Of a stretch of DNA of 9,399 nucleotides, positions 5,880 to 9,399 are shown one piece after another (positions within the stretch are counted from its first letter, which is position 1; each line of letters starts with the position of its first letter). The translations under genes were made by a program, and so were the position numbers. The notes under the pieces are model-generated. The model saw nothing but the letters and a program-made list of their open reading frames with translations. It was not told where the DNA came from and ran no database searches. Source of the DNA: Desulfurivibrio alkaliphilus (GTDB taxonomy: Bacteria; Desulfobacterota; Desulfobulbia; Desulfobulbales; Desulfurivibrionaceae); assembly GCA_011048585.1 (NCBI GenBank), contig DSDS01000016.1, positions 1-9,399 on the forward strand, read 5' to 3'.

Positions 5880-6893
5880 ATGTTTAGGCGTTGGTTCGGG
5901 GGGGTGCTGGCTTCTGGGTTTTGGTTGTTGAACGGGGTTCAGTCGGCGGCGGCGCTCTCCCCTTTGGAGGGTGAAGGTTACCGTCTGGAGTTGTATGGGT
6001 CCGCTCGGCTGCAGGTGGAAACGGTGCGGCCGGACGACCGGGCGGAAATGGGTTCCTACACCGGTTTTCGCGATGCCTATTCGCGGGTCGGAGTGAGGGG
6101 CGATTATTTCCCCAGTCCGGAGGTTACGGTTTTCGGTCAGCTTGAATTACCGCTGGATCTGGCCAACTGGGAGATCCAGGATCCCTTCGATCACAGCCAG
6201 GATATCCGGGTGGCCGAAATCGGGGCCCGGGGCGTCTTCGGCTCGTTATCCTACGGTAAGATGTGGATGCCCTATTACAACGCCATCGCCTATCCGGTGG
6301 ATATGTTCAGCAGCTACTACAGCGGTTTTGCCACCTTCACCACCTTCCGCCTGAGCAACACCATCAGCTACTACAGCCCTGAGTTCGACGGCCTCTCCTT
6401 TGCCTTGGGTTGGAGCCATGACAACGGTGACAACAACAATGATCGCTTTCAGGCCACCGGCAGCTACGTCTTTGGCGATAGCACCGTGGCGGTGGGAGTG
6501 GATCGGCTGCGGAAGGACTGGCGAATCTGGGGGGTCTCCCTGGCTCACACCTGGCAGCAGTTCTATTTCGGTGCCAAACTGGAGATCCATGACAGCGATA
6601 TCTCCGGGACCTACGGAGCCGACGGTGACAGCGCCATCAACCTCTTTGTCGCCTACACCTTGGGGCAGAACACCCTGAAGGCGATGTTGGCCGAGGTGGA
6701 TCACTACGGGGAAGAGGTGGTTCATCTGGGAGTTGACCACCAGTTCAACGACAGCCTCACCTTTTTTGCCGAATATTACTGGGAGCGGGAAAGCGCCGCC
6801 CTCACCGCCAAACGCGACAGCGGCGAGGGCACCTGGCGGAGCAACTTTTCCGGCGGCCAGGTTTTCCTGGTGGGCACCCGCTTTGATTTCTAA
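5880..6893 (+). CDS. Outer-membrane porin (16-stranded beta-barrel type)
   Basis: A 337-aa precursor. Residues 1-25 are a signal peptide (MFRRWFGG, hydrophobic core, QSAAA; cleavage probably near residue 25). The mature part begins with the porin signature strand YRLELYGSARLQVE, then FRDAYSRVGVRGDYF, alternating aromatic strands throughout, and ends with GGQVFLVGTRFDF, whose terminal Phe is the signal for outer-membrane insertion by the BAM machinery. YSGFATFTTFRLSNTISYYSP resembles the loop 3/strand region of Gram-negative porins. The family allows passive diffusion of small solutes; specificity cannot be read. The gene begins 33 nt after the BCCT relic and ends two bases before the stop of the converging TauE gene, leaving no room for a separate terminator. 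The class is secure; the exact porin subfamily is not. Confidence 0.88.
   Translation: MFRRWFGGVLASGFWLLNGVQSAAALSPLEGEGYRLELYGSARLQVETVRPDDRAEMGSYTGFRDAYSRVGVRGDYFPSPEVTVFGQLELPLDLANWEIQDPFDHSQDIRVAEIGARGVFGSLSYGKMWMPYYNAIAYPVDMFSSYYSGFATFTTFRLSNTISYYSPEFDGLSFALGWSHDNGDNNNDRFQATGSYVFGDSTVAVGVDRLRKDWRIWGVSLAHTWQQFYFGAKLEIHDSDISGTYGADGDSAINLFVAYTLGQNTLKAMLAEVDHYGEEVVHLGVDHQFNDSLTFFAEYYWERESAALTAKRDSGEGTWRSNFSGGQVFLVGTRFDF
6798..6830. repeat. Imperfect inverted repeat in the porin 3' coding region
   Basis: GCCCTCaCCGC (6798-6808) pairs with GCGGcGAGGGC (6820-6830), giving ten pairs with one A/C mismatch and an 11-nt loop. It lies in the codons for a predicted loop near the porin C-terminus. 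It lacks a T-run on either strand, so a terminator role in this terminator-free convergent junction is only a possibility. Confidence 0.3.
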
Positions 6894-6895
6894 AG

Positions 6896-7852
6896 CTAAA
6901 ACAGGGGGGCGAGCAGGTATCGGCCGCCGGAGAAAAGGAGGATGACGGCCAGCACCCATTTGATCAGCTGGGCCGGGACAAATTTTTGCAGGCGGGCGGC
7001 GGCGTACATCCCCAGCAGCCCCCCGGACCCCAGCAGGATCCCTAGGCGCCAGTCGGGAGCCACCGCCAGGTCGGGGTAGAGGGGGGCCAGGAGCTGGTAA
7101 AAGAGGGCCGCCACCACCGAGGTGAGAAAGGTGCCCATCAGGCAGGCTCCGGCGATGGTGTAGACCGGCAGGCGGAACACCGCCACGAAAAAGGGGGCGA
7201 TGATGGCGCCGCCGCCGATGCCGTACATGCCGCCCACCACCCCCACCAGGGCACTGAGCGTGAAAATCCCCAGGGTTGGGGCGCTGATCCGCTCGCCGTA
7301 AAAGGTGTAGTCGATGCTTTTCAGGCCGACCTGATTCAGCTCCACCCGGGGCAGGGGTTGGCGGCTGGCGGCGTCCTGGCGGCGGAAGTTGGCCACCAGC
7401 TCCTGGAAGCGTTTTTCCGCCGAGGCCGGACCGCCGCCCTGGGCCTCCTTGGATGGGGGTTTGAGCAGGGAGCGGAGCATGACGTAGGCGATGTAGAGAA
7501 GGACCAGCCCGGCAAAGATTTTAAAGCGGCCGGGATCGGGCAGGTATTGCACCCGCAGAAAAACCCCGAGCAGAACACCCGGCACGGTGCCGGCGATCAC
7601 CACCCAGGTCAGGGGCCAGACCATCCTTCCCTCCCGGATAAAGCGGTAAACTCCTCCGGGAATGGCGACGATATTGAACAGGTGGTTGGTGGCGCTCACC
7701 GCCGGGGTGGTGAAACCCAGCACACTCATCTGAAAGGGCAGCAGCAGATTGGCCCCGGAAACTCCCCCCATCCCGCAGACCAGAGCCACCAGAAAGCCGG
7801 CGCCGAAGGGGATCCAGGGTGCCACCTCGATGCCGGCTACGGGAAAGTACAT
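6896..7852 (-). CDS. TauE/SafE family membrane permease (sulfite/organosulfur export family)
   Basis: A 318-aa polytopic inner-membrane protein of the TauE/SafE (DUF81) family, members of which move sulfite, sulfonates or other organic anions; the substrate here is unknown. It has the family's inverted-repeat design: a first half (about 10-130) with the glycine motif GMGGVSGANLLLPF (27-40) and a second half (about 190-318) with GGMYGIGGGAIIAPFF (207-222), about eight membrane segments in all. The halves are joined by a hydrophilic loop of about 60 residues (131-190), longer than in minimal family members and probably cytoplasmic. ATG 7852 has a modest GAGG nine bases upstream and a good promoter at 7911-7939. 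The gene converges on the porin and diverges from lemA. In a sulfur-metabolising host a sulfur-anion role would be natural, but that is inference. Confidence 0.88.
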   Translation of the reverse strand: MYFPVAGIEVAPWIPFGAGFLVALVCGMGGVSGANLLLPFQMSVLGFTTPAVSATNHLFNIVAIPGGVYRFIREGRMVWPLTWVVIAGTVPGVLLGVFLRVQYLPDPGRFKIFAGLVLLYIAYVMLRSLLKPPSKEAQGGGPASAEKRFQELVANFRRQDAASRQPLPRVELNQVGLKSIDYTFYGERISAPTLGIFTLSALVGVVGGMYGIGGGAIIAPFFVAVFRLPVYTIAGACLMGTFLTSVVAALFYQLLAPLYPDLAVAPDWRLGILLGSGGLLGMYAAARLQKFVPAQLIKWVLAVILLFSGGRYLLAPLF

Positions 7853-7910
7853 AATATTCTGCCTCAGGGTTCAGGGTAAGGGCGACAAAAAAACGCCTGC
7901 CATATTTACC

Positions 7911-7939
7911 ATACTAATAAGTGCTGCCGCCCTTGTCAA
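7911..7939 (-). promoter_or_regulatory. Predicted sigma70-type promoter of the TauE gene
   Basis: Minus strand: consensus -35 TTGACA (7934-7939), 17-nt spacer, -10 TAGTAT (7911-7916). The predicted start near 7904 gives a leader of about 52 nt to ATG 7852. It is the best promoter match in the window. Between it and lemA (7940-8060) I found no equally good plus-strand promoter; TGGACA (7979-7984) with TAAACA (8003-8008) is a weak candidate for lemA. Confidence 0.6.
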
Positions 7940-8060
7940 TGGCGCCGCCGCAATCGTGCAAGCGAGGAAAAAACTGGCTGGACAGAGGCCCGAGTCAGGA
8001 GGTAAACACAGGGGTGATTTGTTAAGATCGTGCCCGGCCTCTTGCGTCGGCCCTAACCGT

Positions 8061-8067
8061 AAGGAGG
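8061..8067 (+). promoter_or_regulatory. Ribosome binding site fixing the lemA start
   Basis: AAGGAGG lies five bases before ATG 8073 and settles the start. The reading frame is open much further left, to about 7749, but that stretch covers the TauE 5' end and the promoter region and reads as non-protein-like sequence. Confidence 0.75.
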
Positions 8068-8072
8068 GTTCC

Positions 8073-8672
8073 ATGTCCGCTTTAGGTATGACCAGTCTGG
8101 TGGTGCTGGTGGGATTCGGCGTTTTGCTGCTGCTGGTGATTCTGACCTACAACAAACTGATTACCCTGCGCAACCGGTTTAACAATGCCTTCGCCCAGAT
8201 CGACGTCCAGCTCAAGCGGCGTTACGATCTGATTCCCAATCTGGTGGAGATCGCCAAAAAATATATGCAGCACGAGCGGGAGACCTTGGAGGCGGTGATC
8301 GCGGCCCGCAATCAGGCCGCCGGAGCCGCCAAGCGGGCCGCCGGCAATCCGGGTGACGGGGCGGCCATCCAGCAGCTGGCCCTGGCCGAGGGTGCCCTGA
8401 CCGGGGTGTTGGGGCGCCTGTTCGCCCTGGCCGAGGCCTATCCCGACCTCAAGGCCAACCAGAACATGATGCAGCTCAGCGAGGAGCTGACCTCCACCGA
8501 GAACCGGATCGCCTTTGCCCGCCAGGCCTTTAATGACGGGGTGATGACCTACAATATCGCCCGGGAGAGCTTTCCGGCCGTGCTCTTCGCCGGCGCTCTC
8601 GGTTTCGATCAGGCCCAGTTTTTGGAGTTGACCGAAGAGCGGGAGCGGCAGGCTCCCAAGGTTGCCTTTTAG
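8073..8672 (+). CDS. lemA: LemA family membrane protein
   Basis: A 199-aa protein with the standard LemA plan: a short N-terminus outside, one membrane helix (about 8-27), then a long alpha-helical domain. The family hallmark YNKLITLRNRFNNAFAQIDVQLKRRYDLIPNLVEIAKKY (26-64) is intact, as are the central helices (LFALAEAYPDLKANQNMMQL, 117-136), the ENRIAFARQAFNDGVMTYN block (143-161) and a SFPAVLFAGALGF segment (166-178). Length is typical (about 185-200). Biochemical function is not established; LemA is commonly encoded beside membrane M48 metalloproteases and is thought to act with them in envelope quality control. That pairing is seen here: the next ATG is 12 nt after the lemA stop. It has a good Shine-Dalgarno but no convincing promoter close upstream. 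Confidence 0.95.
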   Translation: MSALGMTSLVVLVGFGVLLLLVILTYNKLITLRNRFNNAFAQIDVQLKRRYDLIPNLVEIAKKYMQHERETLEAVIAARNQAAGAAKRAAGNPGDGAAIQQLALAEGALTGVLGRLFALAEAYPDLKANQNMMQLSEELTSTENRIAFARQAFNDGVMTYNIARESFPAVLFAGALGFDQAQFLELTEERERQAPKVAF

Positions 8673-8684
8673 GTACATTTTGCG

Positions 8685-9399
8685 ATGCGGGATTTTTTCA
8701 CCCAGCAGGATGTGGCCCGACGCAACTCGCTGCGGCTGGTCCTCCTCTTCACCCTGGCCGCCTTGCTGGTGGTGGCGCTGGTCTCTTCGGCCATCTACAT
8801 TCTACTCTCCTTCAACCCCCAGCGCCTTCATCAGTCCGCCTCTCCTTTCGATCTGACCCCGGCCACCTGGAACTACCGGTTGTGGGGCCGGATCGCCGCC
8901 GGGGTGCTGGCCTTTATCCTGCTCTGCACATTCTACAAATATATGCAGCTCAAAAGCGGCGGTGGTGCCTTTGTCGCCCAGATGTGCGGGGGGCGACCGG
9001 TGTTGCCCGACACCGACAACCTGCGGGAAAGGCGCCTGCTGAATATTGTCGAGGAGATGGCCCTGGCCTCGGGCGTTACCGTGCCAACGGTTTATCTCCT
9101 GGACCGGGAGGGGGGAATCAATGCCTTTGCCGCCGGTTTCAGCCAGGAAGACGCGGTGATCGGGGTCACCCGGGGAGCCTTGATCTACCTGGATAGGGAT
9201 GAGTTGCAGGGGGTGGTGGCCCACGAATTCAGCCATATCCTCTACGGCGACATGCTGGTTAACCTCCGCTTGCAAGGGGTGTTGCACGGCATTCTGGCCC
9301 TGGGCTTGCTGGGGGAGGTCCTGTTGCGCGGTTCGGCCCGGGGGGCGGGCGCCGTTCGGGTCCCCTACCTTCGCACCGGGCGGCAGGGTAGCGGCGCCG
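8685..9399 (+). CDS. Membrane-anchored M48 family zinc metalloprotease (3' partial)
   Basis: The first 238 residues are present and the frame is open at the window end. Two N-terminal membrane segments (about 16-42 and 66-86) flank a loop of some 24 residues. The M48 catalytic region follows, with NIVEEMALASGVTVPTVYLLD (120-140), INAFAAGF (145-152) and the zinc motif HEFSH (180-184; His180 and His184 ligands, Glu181 catalytic), then GDMLVNLRLQGVLHGILALG as a further membrane segment. HEXXH lies about 40 residues later than in E. coli HtpX and the N-terminus differs, so I place it in the larger LemA-associated M48 group (often about 600 aa) rather than call it htpX. The start is ATG 8685, giving MRDFFTQQDVARRNSLRLVL; its Shine-Dalgarno is weak, fitting coupling to lemA 12 nt upstream. 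It probably degrades damaged or misfolded membrane proteins. Confidence 0.92.
   Translation, partial: MRDFFTQQDVARRNSLRLVLLFTLAALLVVALVSSAIYILLSFNPQRLHQSASPFDLTPATWNYRLWGRIAAGVLAFILLCTFYKYMQLKSGGGAFVAQMCGGRPVLPDTDNLRERRLLNIVEEMALASGVTVPTVYLLDREGGINAFAAGFSQEDAVIGVTRGALIYLDRDELQGVVAHEFSHILYGDMLVNLRLQGVLHGILALGLLGEVLLRGSARGAGAVRVPYLRTGRQGSGA

Noticed and set aside
6246..6959. Minus-strand frame of 237 codons opposite the porin
   Set aside because: Antisense shadow of a porin with clear signal peptide and strand pattern; no family match.
7749..8072. Leftward extension of the lemA frame and the plus-strand frame 7358-7879
   Set aside because: Both are antisense to the TauE gene or its promoter region; lemA has a textbook ribosome binding site at ATG 8073 and standard length from there.
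7853..8072. Possible small gene, riboswitch or sRNA in the TauE/lemA intergenic region
   Set aside because: AGGAGG at 7997-8002 leads only to a three-codon frame (GTG 8014 to TAA); no stable long hairpin or T-run was seen. Only the TauE promoter is supported there.
8082..9287. Minus-strand frames opposite lemA (8082-8678) and the M48 gene (8802-9287)
   Set aside because: Shadows of well-recognised plus-strand genes.
1..9399. tRNA, rRNA, CRISPR array, insertion sequence, attachment site or defence system
   Set aside because: No cloverleaf-like segment, regular repeat-spacer pattern, terminal inverted repeats with transposase, or integrase-like protein was found on either strand.

Overview
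This is a GC-rich, gene-dense bacterial chromosome segment. Gene content (a GlgB with two N-terminal modules, YqgE, a DjlA-like J-protein with a TerB-like domain, LemA next to an M48 peptidase, a TauE/SafE permease and an outer-membrane porin) points to a Gram-negative bacterium. Protein flavour and gene neighbours resemble Desulfobacterota (Desulfobulbales or Desulfuromonadales type, perhaps a haloalkaliphilic sulfur organism such as Desulfurivibrio). That placement is inference from memory of families; no search was run.

Layout, left to right. (1) 2-1860, plus strand: the 3' part of ftsY (SRP receptor GTPase) is fused by a 4-base GTGA overlap to a djlA-like gene with N-terminal membrane segment(s), a TerB-like middle and a C-terminal J domain. 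(2) 1832-4263, minus strand: glgB (glycogen branching enzyme) is followed after 2 nt by a 69-aa conserved-looking gene of unknown function, whose tail overlaps the djlA tail antisense by 29 bp. (3) 4264-4485: a compact divergent control region holds back-to-back sigma70-like promoters for glgB (minus) and yqgE (plus), both of extended -10 type. (4) 4486-5037, plus: yqgE. (5) 5049-5846, plus: a relic of a BetT-type BCCT choline/betaine transporter. It keeps a good ribosome binding site, start and C-terminus but has lost three large blocks and carries a one-base frameshift. (6) 5880-6893, plus: an outer-membrane porin with signal peptide and terminal Phe. (7) 6896-7852, minus: a TauE/SafE-family permease convergent with the porin (2 nt between stops), with a clear promoter at 7911-7939. 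(8) 8073-9399, plus: lemA and a membrane-anchored M48 zinc metalloprotease cut by the window edge.

Together these are mostly housekeeping envelope and storage functions: membrane protein targeting and folding (ftsY, djlA), glycogen branching (glgB), membrane quality control (lemA, M48), and solute or sulfur-compound transport (porin, TauE; the BCCT osmolyte importer is dead or dying). I see no tRNA, rRNA, CRISPR array, insertion sequence, integrase or defence system. The most unusual items are the multiply deleted BCCT relic, the unknown 69-aa gene coupled to glgB, and a shared near-palindrome (CCTGTTG-N4-ACAGG) at the glgB promoter and just upstream of the porin. I did not find a convincing new multi-gene system here.
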